Below are positions 51,436 through 60,600 of a stretch of DNA of 64,000 nucleotides, piece after piece. The notes beneath the pieces are model-generated. The model was given only the letters and a program-made list of their open reading frames with translations. It had not been told where the DNA came from and searched no databases. The DNA lies in NCBI RefSeq assembly GCF_030719035.1, contig NZ_CP132203.1, positions 1,240,001-1,304,000 of the forward strand. The letters are read 5' to 3'. Each line of letters starts with the position of its first letter. Within the stretch, counting starts at the first letter, position 1. This DNA comes from Hahella sp. HNIBRBA332 (GTDB lineage: Bacteria; Pseudomonadota; Gammaproteobacteria; Pseudomonadales; Oleiphilaceae). A program made the translations under genes and the position numbers.

Positions 51436-52287
51436 ATGAATCCAACCAGTTCGAACCAGTCATTGTACCCACTTTCCAACGATCTCCTGCCAGATACCGG
51501 GCGCGTCGCGCTGGTGTTGGGCTATGACGGCTCCCGTTATCACGGCTGGCAGGCGCAAAACTCAGGCGTGCCGTCCGTGCAGGCGGAAGTAGAGGCCGCC
51601 TTATCAAAAGTCGCAGATCATCCCGTTAGTGTCGTGTGCGCTGGTCGCACCGACGCTGGCGTTCATGCGGTGAACCAGGTGGTTCACTTCGAGACGAAGG
51701 CGCAGCGCAGCCCGTATTCCTGGGCGATGGGCGTCAATCATTTTCTCCCGGCGGACGTGTCCGTGAGCTGGGCGGGCGCGGTGTCTGAAGATTTCCATGC
51801 CCGTTACACCGCTACCTCTCGCAGCTACCGCTACATCATCTATAACCATCCGATTCGCCCCGCGTGGCTTAATAGCAACGTTACCTGGAACTACCGTCCT
51901 CTCGATGTGGAAAGTATGGCCGCCGCCGGCGCGCATCTTTTAGGGGAAAATGACTTCAGCGCATTTCGTGGTTCTGACTGTCAATCCAAGTCGCCTTTTC
52001 GCAATCTGACCCGGCTTGAAGTGAGCAGGGTCGGCGATATGGTTGTGATAGAGGTGGAGGCGAACGCGTTTTTGCACCACATGGTGCGCAACATTTCAGG
52101 CACCCTGATGGCGGTGGGAATTGGTAAGAAACCATCGGACTGGGTGGCGGATGTTCTCGCTTCCAAGAAGCGCTCAAAAGCCGGGGTGACGGCGCCGCCC
52201 TTCGGGCTGTATTTGACTTCAGTTACCTATCCTGAAAAGTTTGCGATTCCTTCGTTGCGGAAAGGGCCGTTTTTTCTCGGGGCCTGA
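51436..52287 (+). CDS. truA: tRNA pseudouridine(38-40) synthase
   Basis: A 283-residue pseudouridine synthase acting on the tRNA anticodon stem-loop. It has LVLGYDGSRYHGWQAQ and the catalytic loop AGRTDAGVHA with Asp73. Later GENDFSAFRGSDCQS and FLHHMVRNISGTLMAVG match TruA closely. The N-terminus is about 20 residues longer than in many homologues (MNPTSSNQSLYPLSNDLL), and a later start is possible, but the ATG at 51436 has the GAGG 7 bases upstream. It sits 47 bp after fimV. Confidence 0.96.
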   Translation: MNPTSSNQSLYPLSNDLLPDTGRVALVLGYDGSRYHGWQAQNSGVPSVQAEVEAALSKVADHPVSVVCAGRTDAGVHAVNQVVHFETKAQRSPYSWAMGVNHFLPADVSVSWAGAVSEDFHARYTATSRSYRYIIYNHPIRPAWLNSNVTWNYRPLDVESMAAAGAHLLGENDFSAFRGSDCQSKSPFRNLTRLEVSRVGDMVVIEVEANAFLHHMVRNISGTLMAVGIGKKPSDWVADVLASKKRSKAGVTAPPFGLYLTSVTYPEKFAIPSLRKGPFFLGA

Positions 52288-52296
52288 TATCCTCGA

Positions 52297-52326
52297 TTTC
52301 CCGAAGCCGCTTTAACTCGCTATAAT
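52297..52326 (+). promoter_or_regulatory. trpF: Candidate promoter for trpF
   Basis: A perfect TATAAT at 52321-52326 is preceded at 17-18 bases by TTTCCC/TTCCCG, a partial -35. Transcription would begin near 52333, giving a ~75-base leader to the trpF ATG at 52408. No leader peptide with tandem Trp codons is seen, so attenuation is not suggested. Confidence 0.5.
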
Positions 52327-52407
52327 CCCAAGCCTGTTATGCGCCGCCGAATCGCTGACTTGAACTTTTCCGGAAAACGACAACAGCATAAAAAAGGAAG
52401 AGATAAA

Positions 52408-53049
52408 ATGAATGCCCGCAACAAGCGCGTACGCTGCAAAATCTGCGGCATCCTTGAGTTGGAGCATGCGCTGGCGGTCTCCGACGCCGGCGGCGACGCC
52501 ATTGGATTTGTTTTTTACCCGCCCAGCCCCCGATACATTGATCCCGTCGCAGCCAGCCGCATTATCGCCAAGCTGCCTCCCTTTATTACTACTGTTGGCC
52601 TCTTCGTCAATCATGACGCGGAGCAGGTGAGGGAGATATTGAATGTCGTTCCCCTTGATGTGCTGCAGTTTCACGGCGATGAAGACAACGATTTTTGCCG
52701 CAGTTTTTCCCGTCCTTTTTACAAGGCCATTGGCGTAGGCGAAGAGACCGACGTCGTCGCAGAAGCAGCCAGGTATCCAGATGCGGCGGCTTTATTGTTT
52801 GACACCCATGACCCGCAATTACGCGGCGGCACCGGAAGAGTTTTCGACTGGTCCCGCATTCGTCATGAGTTGGGCAAGCCGGTGATTCTCGCCGGCGGCC
52901 TTAATCCGACCAATGTGGCGGAAGCTATTCGCACTGTCAGGCCCTACGCCGTTGATGTTAGCGGTGGCGTTGAAGCAAGCAAGGGCGTGAAGAGCATTGA
53001 ATTAATCCAGGAATTTATAGGTGAGGTATATCGTGAGTACGAGGTTTGA
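52408..53049 (+). CDS. trpF: Phosphoribosylanthranilate isomerase
   Basis: A 213-residue TIM-barrel enzyme, tryptophan pathway. It has KICGILELEHALAVSDAG (catalytic Cys13 in CGI), GFVFYPPSPRYI, GLFVNHDAEQV, LQFHGDEDNDF and LLFDTHDPQLRGGTGRVFDW split over two strands (catalytic Asp). Start ATG 52408 with AGGAAGAG upstream is preferred over an ATG at 52339 that adds 23 unrelated residues and lies near the promoter. It overlaps trpB by 17 bp. Confidence 0.96.
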   Translation: MNARNKRVRCKICGILELEHALAVSDAGGDAIGFVFYPPSPRYIDPVAASRIIAKLPPFITTVGLFVNHDAEQVREILNVVPLDVLQFHGDEDNDFCRSFSRPFYKAIGVGEETDVVAEAARYPDAAALLFDTHDPQLRGGTGRVFDWSRIRHELGKPVILAGGLNPTNVAEAIRTVRPYAVDVSGGVEASKGVKSIELIQEFIGEVYREYEV

Positions 53050-54253
53050 CGCTGAAACGCTGGCCAATATTCCGGACCATCGCGGCCACTTCGGCCATTA
53101 CGGCGGCCGATTCGTATCCGAGACGCTCATGTCTTCGCTGTTGGAGCTGGAGCAGCATTACGAAAAACTGCGTATCGACCCCAAGTTCCAGGAAGAATTC
53201 GACTCGGATCTGGCGGATTACGTAGGTCGCCCATCTCCTTTGTATTTTGCGGAGCGTCTGACCAGACAGGTTGGCGGCGCCAGGATTTATCTGAAGCGGG
53301 AAGATCTCAATCATACCGGCGCTCATAAGGTGAACAACACCATCGGGCAGGCGTTGCTGGCGAAGTATCTCGGCAAGCCGCGCATCATCGCCGAAACTGG
53401 CGCAGGCCAGCACGGTGTGGCGACGGCGACCGTCGCCGCTCGTCTGGGATTGAAATGCGTGGTCTACATGGGCGAAGAGGATGTGCGCAGGCAGTCTTTG
53501 AATGTCTACCGCATGAAACTCCTGGGCGCAGAAGTACGTCCCGTCACCAGCGGCACCAAGACCCTCAAGGATGCGATGAACGAAGCATTGCGGGATTGGG
53601 TGACCTACGTTGACGATACTTTCTACATCATCGGCACGGTAGCGGGTCCGCACCCGTATCCCAAGCTGGTGCGGGAATTTCAGTCCATTATTGGTCGTGA
53701 AGCGCGCCTGCAGTGCATGGAGAAAGAAGGGCGGCTTCCGGACGCATTGGTGGCCTGTGTGGGTGGCGGCTCTAACGCTATCGGTTTGTTTTATCCTTTC
53801 ATCGCGGATGAGCAGATCAAAATGTACGGCGTGGAAGCCGGCGGACTGGGATTGGAGACCGGTCAGCACGCAGCGCCGCTTTGCGCGGGTCGTCCCGGCG
53901 TATTACATGGCAACCGCACGTATTTGATGGAAGACGAAAACGGCCAAATCTCCGCTACACACTCTATTTCAGCGGGTCTCGACTATCCGGGCGTTGGTCC
54001 TGAGCACGCCTGGCTTAAAGACATCAAACGTGCGGATTATGTTTCGGCGACGGATGACGAGGCGCTGCGCGCATTTCACACCCTGACTCGGGTGGAAGGC
54101 ATTATGCCGGCGCTGGAATCCAGTCATGCGGTGGCGTACGCCATGAAGCTGGCCAAGACCATGGATAAGGATCAGATCATCATCGTCAATCTGTCCGGAC
54201 GCGGCGATAAAGACATCCATACGGTGGCCAAGCTTGACGGAATTGAATTTTAA
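53033..54253 (+). CDS. trpB: Tryptophan synthase beta chain
   Basis: A 406-residue PLP enzyme that makes Trp from indole and serine. It has HFGHYGGRFVSETL, the PLP-binding Lys99 in HTGAHKVNNTIGQ, AETGAGQHGVATA and VACVGGGSNAIGLF (phosphate loop). It starts at GTG 53033 (MSTRFDAE), with GAGG 7 bases upstream inside the end of trpF; an earlier GTG at 53021 is less likely. It forms the complex with TrpA encoded 12 bp on. Confidence 0.97.
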   Translation: MSTRFDAETLANIPDHRGHFGHYGGRFVSETLMSSLLELEQHYEKLRIDPKFQEEFDSDLADYVGRPSPLYFAERLTRQVGGARIYLKREDLNHTGAHKVNNTIGQALLAKYLGKPRIIAETGAGQHGVATATVAARLGLKCVVYMGEEDVRRQSLNVYRMKLLGAEVRPVTSGTKTLKDAMNEALRDWVTYVDDTFYIIGTVAGPHPYPKLVREFQSIIGREARLQCMEKEGRLPDALVACVGGGSNAIGLFYPFIADEQIKMYGVEAGGLGLETGQHAAPLCAGRPGVLHGNRTYLMEDENGQISATHSISAGLDYPGVGPEHAWLKDIKRADYVSATDDEALRAFHTLTRVEGIMPALESSHAVAYAMKLAKTMDKDQIIIVNLSGRGDKDIHTVAKLDGIEF

Positions 54254-54265
54254 AAAGGGTGTGAC

Positions 54266-55069
54266 ATGAGTCGAATTAAGCAATGCCTGGAGACGTTGAA
54301 GGCGAATAATAAAACAGCGCTGATTCCCTATGTGACCGCGGGCGACCCCGCACCGCAGCACACTGTAGATATCATGCATGCCTTGGTTGAATCGGGCGCT
54401 GACATTATTGAATTAGGCGTGCCGTTTTCCGATCCCATGGCGGACGGCCCTGTGATTCAGTTGGCCTGTGAGCGCGCGCTGGAACACGGAACTTCCCTGA
54501 AAATGGTATTGGGCATGGTGGAGGAGTTCCGCAAGACCAACACGGAGACGCCTGTTGTATTGATGGGGTATTTGAACCCGGTGGAGGCCATGGGCGTGCA
54601 TCCATTTACCGATGCAGCCAAGGCGGCGGGCGTGGATGGCGTATTGATCGTGGATTTGCCGCCGGAAGAAGCGGATATGGCTGCGCCGCATCTGAAACGG
54701 GCGGGGCTGGATGTCATCTTTCTGATTGCGCCCACCACTACGGAGGATCGTATCGCCGCCGCTGCGAAGTTCGGCAGCGGATACCTGTACTATGTATCGT
54801 TGAAAGGGGTGACTGGCTCCAATGCCCTGGATATAGACGATGTGGAAAAACATGTCAGCGCCATCAAGTCTCTGACCGTTATGCCTGTCGGCGTGGGCTT
54901 CGGCATCAAAGACGCGGCCACGGCGAAAGCAGTGTCGGCAGTATCCGATGGTGTAATTGTCGGTAGCGCACTTGTGAATACAATAGCGACTAATGCTGAA
55001 AATCCTGAGCAGATGCGCGCCAAAGTGAAAGAGCTGCTTAGCTCCATGCGCGCCGCGATGGACGAATAA
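54266..55069 (+). CDS. trpA: Tryptophan synthase alpha chain
   Basis: A 267-residue TIM barrel that cleaves indole-3-glycerol phosphate. Both catalytic residues are present at the classic positions: Glu49 in IIELGVPFSDP and Asp60 in MADGP. It also has YLNPVEAMG and VGVGFGIKDAATA. AAAAGGG precedes the ATG. Together with trpF and trpB it forms a trpFBA operon, followed 20 bp later by accD, an arrangement found in many proteobacteria. Confidence 0.97.
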   Translation: MSRIKQCLETLKANNKTALIPYVTAGDPAPQHTVDIMHALVESGADIIELGVPFSDPMADGPVIQLACERALEHGTSLKMVLGMVEEFRKTNTETPVVLMGYLNPVEAMGVHPFTDAAKAAGVDGVLIVDLPPEEADMAAPHLKRAGLDVIFLIAPTTTEDRIAAAAKFGSGYLYYVSLKGVTGSNALDIDDVEKHVSAIKSLTVMPVGVGFGIKDAATAKAVSAVSDGVIVGSALVNTIATNAENPEQMRAKVKELLSSMRAAMDE

Positions 55070-55089
55070 ACAAGTGAGTAGGGTTAAAT

Positions 55090-56022
55090 ATGAGTAACTG
55101 GTTAGAAAAAATTATTCCGGGAATGGGAGGGGCTCAGTCCAAGCACAAGAGTAACGTTCCCGAAGGCTTGTGGAAAAAGTGCCCTAAGTGCAGCGCCGTA
55201 CTCTATCGCCCTGAACTGGAAAAAAACCTGGATGTGTGCCCCAAATGTCAGCACCACATGCGCATATCCGCACGCAGACGCATCGATATTTTCCTGGACG
55301 GCGCCGACAGAGTGGAGATCGCCCCTGAGCTGGAGCCGGCGGATCGTCTGAAGTTCAAAGACACCAAGCGCTATAAAGACCGTCTGGTCAGCAATCAGAA
55401 AGCGACCGGTGAGAAAGACGCCCTGGTGGCCTTCAAGGGAACTGTCGCCGGCGTGCCGGTTGCGGCGGTGGCGTTTGAATTCAACTTTCTGGGCGGCTCC
55501 ATGGGCGCGGTGGTGGGCGAGAAGTTCGTTCGCGCCGTAAATGTCTGTCTGGAAGAAAACCGCGCACTGATCTGCTTCTCCGCCAGTGGTGGGGCGCGTA
55601 TGCAAGAGGCGCTGATCTCCCTGATGCAGATGGCGAAAACCGCCGCGGCGCTGGAAGTGATGAAGCAGCGTGGCCTCCCTTACATTTCTGTGATGACTGA
55701 CCCCGTATTCGGCGGCGTATCCGCCAGTCTCGCTATGCTGGGCGACCTGAATGTGGCGGAGCCCAATGCGCTGATCGGCTTCGCAGGCCCTCGCGTTATT
55801 GAGCAGACCGTGCGCGAAAAGTTGCCCGAAGGCTTCCAGCGCAGTGAATTTTTGCTGGAGCATGGCGCGCTGGATATGATTCTTGCCCGCAATCAATTGC
55901 GTCGCAGACTGTCGATGCTCATCTCCAAAATGATGAAGCTGCCTGAGCCTGAATTTGAAAACGAAGAAGATCTCGAAGAAGAGGAAATGGAAATACCGGA
56001 ACCGCCAGAAAACCTGGAATAA
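55090..56022 (+). CDS. accD: Acetyl-CoA carboxylase carboxyltransferase beta subunit
   Basis: A 310-residue subunit of the carboxyltransferase. It has the four-cysteine zinc ribbon with Cys31, Cys34, Cys50 and Cys53, then ASGGARMQEALISLMQMAKT and VFGGVSASLAMLGD in the crotonase-like core. The C-terminus is strongly acidic (after residue ~290), as in related AccD proteins. It pairs with AccA, not in this window. It is 20 bp after trpA and 45 bp before folC. Confidence 0.97.
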   Translation: MSNWLEKIIPGMGGAQSKHKSNVPEGLWKKCPKCSAVLYRPELEKNLDVCPKCQHHMRISARRRIDIFLDGADRVEIAPELEPADRLKFKDTKRYKDRLVSNQKATGEKDALVAFKGTVAGVPVAAVAFEFNFLGGSMGAVVGEKFVRAVNVCLEENRALICFSASGGARMQEALISLMQMAKTAAALEVMKQRGLPYISVMTDPVFGGVSASLAMLGDLNVAEPNALIGFAGPRVIEQTVREKLPEGFQRSEFLLEHGALDMILARNQLRRRLSMLISKMMKLPEPEFENEEDLEEEEMEIPEPPENLE

Positions 56023-56067
56023 GCCGGTCTTAGCCTGATATCGGATCTCAAAGCGTAGATAAGGAAT

Positions 56068-57360
56068 ATGGAATCTCGAAGACTGTCTGACTGGCTTGAC
56101 TATGTATCGCAACTGCATAGTCAGGTCATAGAAATGGGCCTGGATCGCGTTAATGACGTATTCCACCGACTTTGCCGTAACGCCAGGCTGGCGAAAACCG
56201 TTGTCACCCTTGCAGGAACAAACGGTAAAGGCTCTACGCTGGCGGCGGTGGAGGCGCTTGCTCTCGCCGCGGGTAAAACGGTGGGCGCTTACACGTCGCC
56301 TCATATTCTGCGTTTTAATGAGCGTGTGCGCATTAATGGCGTTGATGTCAGCGATGAGGCGCTTGAAGGGGCGTTCGCCGCTGTAGAATCGGCTCGCGGT
56401 CAAACGGCGCTGACCTATTTTGAGTTCACCACGTTGGTGGGGTTCTATTTGTTTCAACAGGCCAAACTGGACTTGGTTCTGCTGGAAGTCGGTCTGGGTG
56501 GACGCCTGGATGCGGTTAACATTGTCGATCCGGATCTGGCGGTGATTACCAGCGTGGATCTGGATCATCAGGAGTGGCTGGGTGATTCCCGTGAAGATAT
56601 CGGCCGTGAAAAGGCGGGTATTCTGAGGCCGGGTATTCCTCTGGTCATCGCCGAAGAGGCTCCGCCGACCAGTGTGGTGGATGTGGCTGGGAAGCTGGGG
56701 TGCGCAACCTTCATCTGGCGTCAGGATTATACGCTTGAGCGTGCTGGCGAAGCGTCGCAAGCCCTGCAGTGGCGAGGTCGCCGCAAGCATGCGGACATCG
56801 TCATTGACGGCCTGAGTGATAACGGTCTGCCTATGGCCAATATGGCGGCGGCCATGCAGGCCGCCATGCTGCTGGACTTTCCGTTGTCCGAATCTCAAAT
56901 CGCCGCTGCGATCGCCGGCCTCAAGGTTCAGGGGCGCTTCCAGTTATTGCGCCGTGACCCGGAAGTATATGCTGATGTGGGGCATAACCCCCATGCCGCA
57001 CGCTATCTCAAGCAATGGCTGTGCGGATTGCCGGTTAAAAAGCCGCAGGTGGCGGTATTTTCTGCGTTGAAAGATAAAGATGTGGCGGGCATTGTAAAAG
57101 AGCTCGCCGGCGTATTCGACCGCTGGTTTGTCTTTCCCCTCAATGTGGATCGGGCCATGCCATTGGCGCAACTGGCGGATCTGGTCGAACGAAACCAGTC
57201 CGCGCCGGTGCATACCTGTGATTCCTTGCCGGAGTGCCTGGCCCAGGCGACATCCGAAGCGGGTTCGGATGGGCGGATCGTCGCTTTCGGTTCTTTTTTC
57301 ACCGTGGCGGAAATTTTTCAAAACGGTATGATGGGAGCCGATGAGGGAGACGGTGGCTAA
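56068..57360 (+). CDS. folC: Bifunctional dihydrofolate / folylpolyglutamate synthase
   Basis: A 430-residue Mur-ligase-family enzyme that adds glutamates to folates. It has the P-loop GTNGKGS at residues 50-56, YTSPHILRFNERVRING, LLEVGLGGRLDAVN and TSVDLDHQEWLG. YADVGHNPHAARYL marks the C-terminal domain. AAGGAA lies before the ATG. The gene order accD-folC-dedD-cvpA-purF is common in gammaproteobacteria. Confidence 0.96.
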   Translation: MESRRLSDWLDYVSQLHSQVIEMGLDRVNDVFHRLCRNARLAKTVVTLAGTNGKGSTLAAVEALALAAGKTVGAYTSPHILRFNERVRINGVDVSDEALEGAFAAVESARGQTALTYFEFTTLVGFYLFQQAKLDLVLLEVGLGGRLDAVNIVDPDLAVITSVDLDHQEWLGDSREDIGREKAGILRPGIPLVIAEEAPPTSVVDVAGKLGCATFIWRQDYTLERAGEASQALQWRGRRKHADIVIDGLSDNGLPMANMAAAMQAAMLLDFPLSESQIAAAIAGLKVQGRFQLLRRDPEVYADVGHNPHAARYLKQWLCGLPVKKPQVAVFSALKDKDVAGIVKELAGVFDRWFVFPLNVDRAMPLAQLADLVERNQSAPVHTCDSLPECLAQATSEAGSDGRIVAFGSFFTVAEIFQNGMMGADEGDGG

Positions 57361-57437
57361 GCGGATCGTCTCCACAGTCTTTTAATCCATTTGGTTTTTT
57401 CCATCATGATTTCTAATTACAGTCTCAGGGTTTTTCT

Positions 57438-58232
57438 ATGGATGGATTAAAGCAGCGTATTGTCGGCGCTATCGTGCTGGTGTCTCTGGCGGTCATATTT
57501 CTACCTATGTTGTTTGATAACGCCCAGCAGGAAAAGACATCTCAGATCATTATCATTCCTGATAAGCCGGAAACGCCCAATTTCACTATTGAAGAGGCAA
57601 AAGCGCCGCAACTAAGCACAGGCGACGCCAGCGCCGGGTCGCCGACGCAGCCGGCTAATGCGCAGACCGGCGACGCCGTTGCGGATGAAACTTCCAGGAT
57701 TTCTGATTCAGCAGAAGAGATCGCCCAAGAGGCGGCGATTGCGGAAACGCATCAGTTGAGCGATTCGAAACCTGCCGCAACGAGTCCGGAGCCAGTTCCG
57801 CAAAAGGTTGTGGAGGCGAAGCCGGAACCCGAGCCGCAGCCCAAGCCAGAACCAAAACCAAAACCTTCCGTGAAAGTGGAAGAGAAGCCTGCGACGACGG
57901 TAGCCGTGGCGACGCCATCAGTCAGCGTCAAGAGTGAGACCAAGGACGCGCCTAAGGATTACAGTCTGGATAAAGACAAATCTCCTGCAGCTTGGTCGAT
58001 TCAGATTGGCACTTTCAAGAATCGCGACAGCGCCTTGAAAATCCGCAATGAACTGCATAACGACGGCCATCCTGCATTTACTCAGGAATTCCGCAGCTCA
58101 GAAGGTGAGAATCTGGTCCGGGTCTTCGCCGGGCCGGTAATGGAGCGCAGTCAGGCGGACAAGCTCAAGACTCAGGTGGACAAGCGCTACAAAGTCAACT
58201 CTCTCGTCGTGCAATATCGCCCTGGGCAATAG
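57438..58232 (+). CDS. dedD: SPOR-domain protein DedD
   Basis: A 264-residue cell-division protein. One membrane helix (RIVGAIVLVSLAVIFLPMLF, about 7-26) is followed by a long Pro/Glu/Lys-rich periplasmic linker and a C-terminal SPOR domain (about 187-263; WSIQIGTFKNRDSALKI ... LVRVFAGPV). SPOR domains bind septal, denuded peptidoglycan. The linker contains a PEPxPxPKPEPKPKP repeat stretch that probably spans the periplasm. It lies between folC and cvpA as usual. Confidence 0.9.
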   Translation: MDGLKQRIVGAIVLVSLAVIFLPMLFDNAQQEKTSQIIIIPDKPETPNFTIEEAKAPQLSTGDASAGSPTQPANAQTGDAVADETSRISDSAEEIAQEAAIAETHQLSDSKPAATSPEPVPQKVVEAKPEPEPQPKPEPKPKPSVKVEEKPATTVAVATPSVSVKSETKDAPKDYSLDKDKSPAAWSIQIGTFKNRDSALKIRNELHNDGHPAFTQEFRSSEGENLVRVFAGPVMERSQADKLKTQVDKRYKVNSLVVQYRPGQ

Positions 58233-58273
58233 CCCGCCGCGACAAAGCATTAGTTTTTCTGCCCCCGCCTTTT

Positions 58274-58306
58274 TGCTAGAATGATGCGCCCCCGAAATAC
58301 GGGGGC
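58274..58306 (+). promoter_or_regulatory. Candidate extended -10 and hairpin upstream of cvpA
   Basis: TGCTAGAAT at 58274-58282 resembles an extended -10 element; the -35 is weak. Directly downstream GCCCCCG and CGGGGGC (58288-58306) form a perfect 7-bp stem with a 5-base AAATA loop, which would sit at the start of the transcript. It could instead be a weak terminator of dedD, although no T-run follows. Confidence 0.4.
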
Positions 58307-58330
58307 TAATTACGCTATTTCCAGGATGCT

Positions 58331-58819
58331 ATGATGATTTGGGCCGATTGGGTCATTATTGGAATTATTGGTTTATCCACGGTAGTCAGCCTGGTCAGAG
58401 GTTTCGTCAAAGAAGCGCTTTCTCTGGTTACCTGGGTGCTCGCATTTATAGTGGCGCGCATGTTTTATGTGCATTTGGCCACGCTGCTGGAAGGGCTTAT
58501 CTCCGTGCCTTCCGTCAGGCTGATCGCAGCCTTTGTCATACTTTTCATTGTGACGCTCATCATCGGCGCGTTGCTGAACCATTTGATTTCCGCATTGGTG
58601 AAGTCCACAGGTCTGTCCGGTACTGATCGTACCCTGGGCATGGCGTTTGGAATGATCCGGGGCGTGGTGTTGGTTGTCGTTGTCGTGGCGCTGTTGCGAC
58701 TGACTCCCGTCGTGCAGGACCCCTGGTGGTCGGAATCGACGTTAATTCCCCATTTTGAAAAATTGGAAGCTTGGTCGCGGTCGGTTTTTGGCGACCCCAT
58801 AGCGTCTATGCTTACATAA
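58331..58819 (+). CDS. cvpA: Colicin V production protein homologue CvpA
   Basis: A 162-residue inner-membrane protein with four predicted helices. It begins MMIWADWVIIGIIGLSTVVSLVRG; the SLVRGFVKEALSL motif is the family signature. FGMIRGVVLVVVVVALLRLT forms the last helix. It is encoded just before purF, as in E. coli. Its function is not well defined; it is linked to colicin V export and envelope homeostasis. The start may be the second ATG (58334), which has AGGA at better spacing. Confidence 0.92.
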   Translation: MMIWADWVIIGIIGLSTVVSLVRGFVKEALSLVTWVLAFIVARMFYVHLATLLEGLISVPSVRLIAAFVILFIVTLIIGALLNHLISALVKSTGLSGTDRTLGMAFGMIRGVVLVVVVVALLRLTPVVQDPWWSESTLIPHFEKLEAWSRSVFGDPIASMLT

Positions 58820-58864
58820 ACCGCTTTAATTTTTGCGCGAGATTCAAAGACGAGGTAACCATAC

Positions 58865-60385
58865 ATGTGCGGTATTGTTGGTATTGTGGGTAAAGCGAAT
58901 GTTAATCAGGACCTTTACGACGCACTCACCGTGTTACAACATCGGGGCCAGGACGCCGCGGGAATCGTTACCTTCCAGGACGACCGCTTTTTCCTGAGAA
59001 AGGACAACGGTCTTGTGCGCGACGTGTTCCGCACCCGCCATATGATGCGTCTGGTCGGCAGCGTGGGCATCGGTCATGTCCGCTATCCCACGGCGGGCTC
59101 TTCCAGTTCTGCGGAAGCCCAGCCTTTTTATGTGAACTCTCCTTACGGCATTACGCTGGCCCATAACGGAAACCTCACCAATGCGGAAGAGTTGGCGCGC
59201 GATATCTTTCGCACCGACCTGCGTCACGTCAACACCAGCTCCGACTCCGAAGTGCTGCTGAATATCTTCGCTCATGAGTTGCAGAAACTGGGCAAATTGG
59301 TGCCGGAAAAAGATGACGTATTTGCAGCGGTCAAGGCCGTTCACAAGCGCGTCAAGGGCGCTTATGCGGTTATCGCCATGATCACCGGCTATGGCATTGT
59401 GGCGTTCCGTGACCCCAACGGTATACGTCCTGCCTGTTTCGGCAAGCGCGAGACCGCGAAGGGGCCGGAGTACATGATCGCCTCCGAGAGCGTGGCGCTT
59501 AGCGCGCTGGGCTTCGAGCTGCAACGCGACATCGCCCCGGGCGAAGCGGTATACATCGAGACCGACGGCAGTCTGCACACGCAGCAGTGTGCAGAGAACC
59601 CGAAATTGAATCCCTGTATTTTCGAGTACGTGTATTTCGCGAGACCCGATTCCATCATGGACGGCATTTCCGTCTATAAAGCGCGTTTGCGCATGGGGGA
59701 TCATCTGGCGGAGAAGATTCATCGCCTGCGTCCCGACCACGATATCGACGTGGTGATGCCGATTCCCGACACCAGCCGCACCTCCGCCATGCAAATGGCG
59801 CTGAGCCTGGGAGTGAAGTACCGGGAAGGCTTTATCAAGAACCGCTACATTGGCCGCACCTTCATCATGCCAGGCCAAAACCAGCGTAAGAAATCCGTGC
59901 GTCAGAAATTGAATCCGATCGCCTTGGAATTCCGCGGCAAAAACGTGCTGTTGGTGGATGACTCCATCGTGCGCGGCACCACCTGTCGCGAAATCGTGCA
60001 GATGGCCCGGGACGCCGGCGCCAAGAAAGTCTATTTCGCTTCAGCGGCGCCAGCGGTGCGCTATCCCAACGTGTACGGCATCGACATGCCTTCCGCCAAT
60101 GAGCTGATCGCACACGGCCGCACGCCAGAAGAAGTGCAGGAGCTGATCGGCGCTGACTGGCTGGTGTATCAGGATCTGGAAGACTTGGTGTCTTGCGCTC
60201 TGGAAGGCAATCCGAATATAGAGAAGTTCGATTGCTCCGTGTTTGACGGCGACTATGTGACCGGCGATGTAAATGATGAGTATCTCCAGCGACTGGAGGC
60301 CATTCGCAACGACAGCAGCAAGTCCAAGCGCGAGCAGGAGCTGATGATGGCGCAGGCGCCGCTGGACTTGCACAACGACGACTGA
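58865..60385 (+). CDS. purF: Amidophosphoribosyltransferase
   Basis: A 506-residue enzyme for the first step of purine synthesis. The Ntn glutaminase domain begins MCGIVGIVG (nucleophile Cys2), with GIGHVRYPTAGSSS and AHNGNLTN. The phosphoribosyltransferase domain has the PRPP motif VLLVDDSIVRGTT at about 361-373. Length and motif positions match E. coli PurF almost exactly. It does not show a PurR box upstream. It precedes metZ by 215 bp. Confidence 0.98.
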   Translation: MCGIVGIVGKANVNQDLYDALTVLQHRGQDAAGIVTFQDDRFFLRKDNGLVRDVFRTRHMMRLVGSVGIGHVRYPTAGSSSSAEAQPFYVNSPYGITLAHNGNLTNAEELARDIFRTDLRHVNTSSDSEVLLNIFAHELQKLGKLVPEKDDVFAAVKAVHKRVKGAYAVIAMITGYGIVAFRDPNGIRPACFGKRETAKGPEYMIASESVALSALGFELQRDIAPGEAVYIETDGSLHTQQCAENPKLNPCIFEYVYFARPDSIMDGISVYKARLRMGDHLAEKIHRLRPDHDIDVVMPIPDTSRTSAMQMALSLGVKYREGFIKNRYIGRTFIMPGQNQRKKSVRQKLNPIALEFRGKNVLLVDDSIVRGTTCREIVQMARDAGAKKVYFASAAPAVRYPNVYGIDMPSANELIAHGRTPEEVQELIGADWLVYQDLEDLVSCALEGNPNIEKFDCSVFDGDYVTGDVNDEYLQRLEAIRNDSSKSKREQELMMAQAPLDLHNDD

Positions 60386-60409
60386 TCGCCGGCGGCGCAT
60401 TTTGATGCA

Positions 60410-60434
60410 TGACGCCGGTCCTATGCCGGCGTCA
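60410..60434 (+). repeat. Hairpin after purF
   Basis: TGACGCCGG and CCGGCGTCA pair perfectly over 9 bp around a 7-base loop, 25 bases after the purF stop. No T-run follows, so it may be a weak terminator or mRNA stabiliser. Confidence 0.5.
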
Positions 60435-60600
60435 GTCGCGCAAGTGTCTATACAGTTGCACTACGATCTATTCAGTCGCAACGACTATCCATCCAGTGTT
60501 CAATTCAATAGACTGCACGGAACAATGCTATAGCGCCGGATAGGGGAGGGCGCTCACTTGCTCTCCTCAGGCGGCCCCACTTTATATCCAGGAACAGACG

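Noticed and set aside
53015..53869. Long minus-strand open frame opposite trpB
   Set aside because: trpB has its PLP motifs on the + strand; the antisense frame overlaps nearly all of it without features.
55102..56898. A 598-codon open frame on the minus strand opposite accD and folC
   Set aside because: It runs antisense through two clearly functional genes, has no domain I recognise and no ribosome site. GC-rich codons often keep the opposite frame open.
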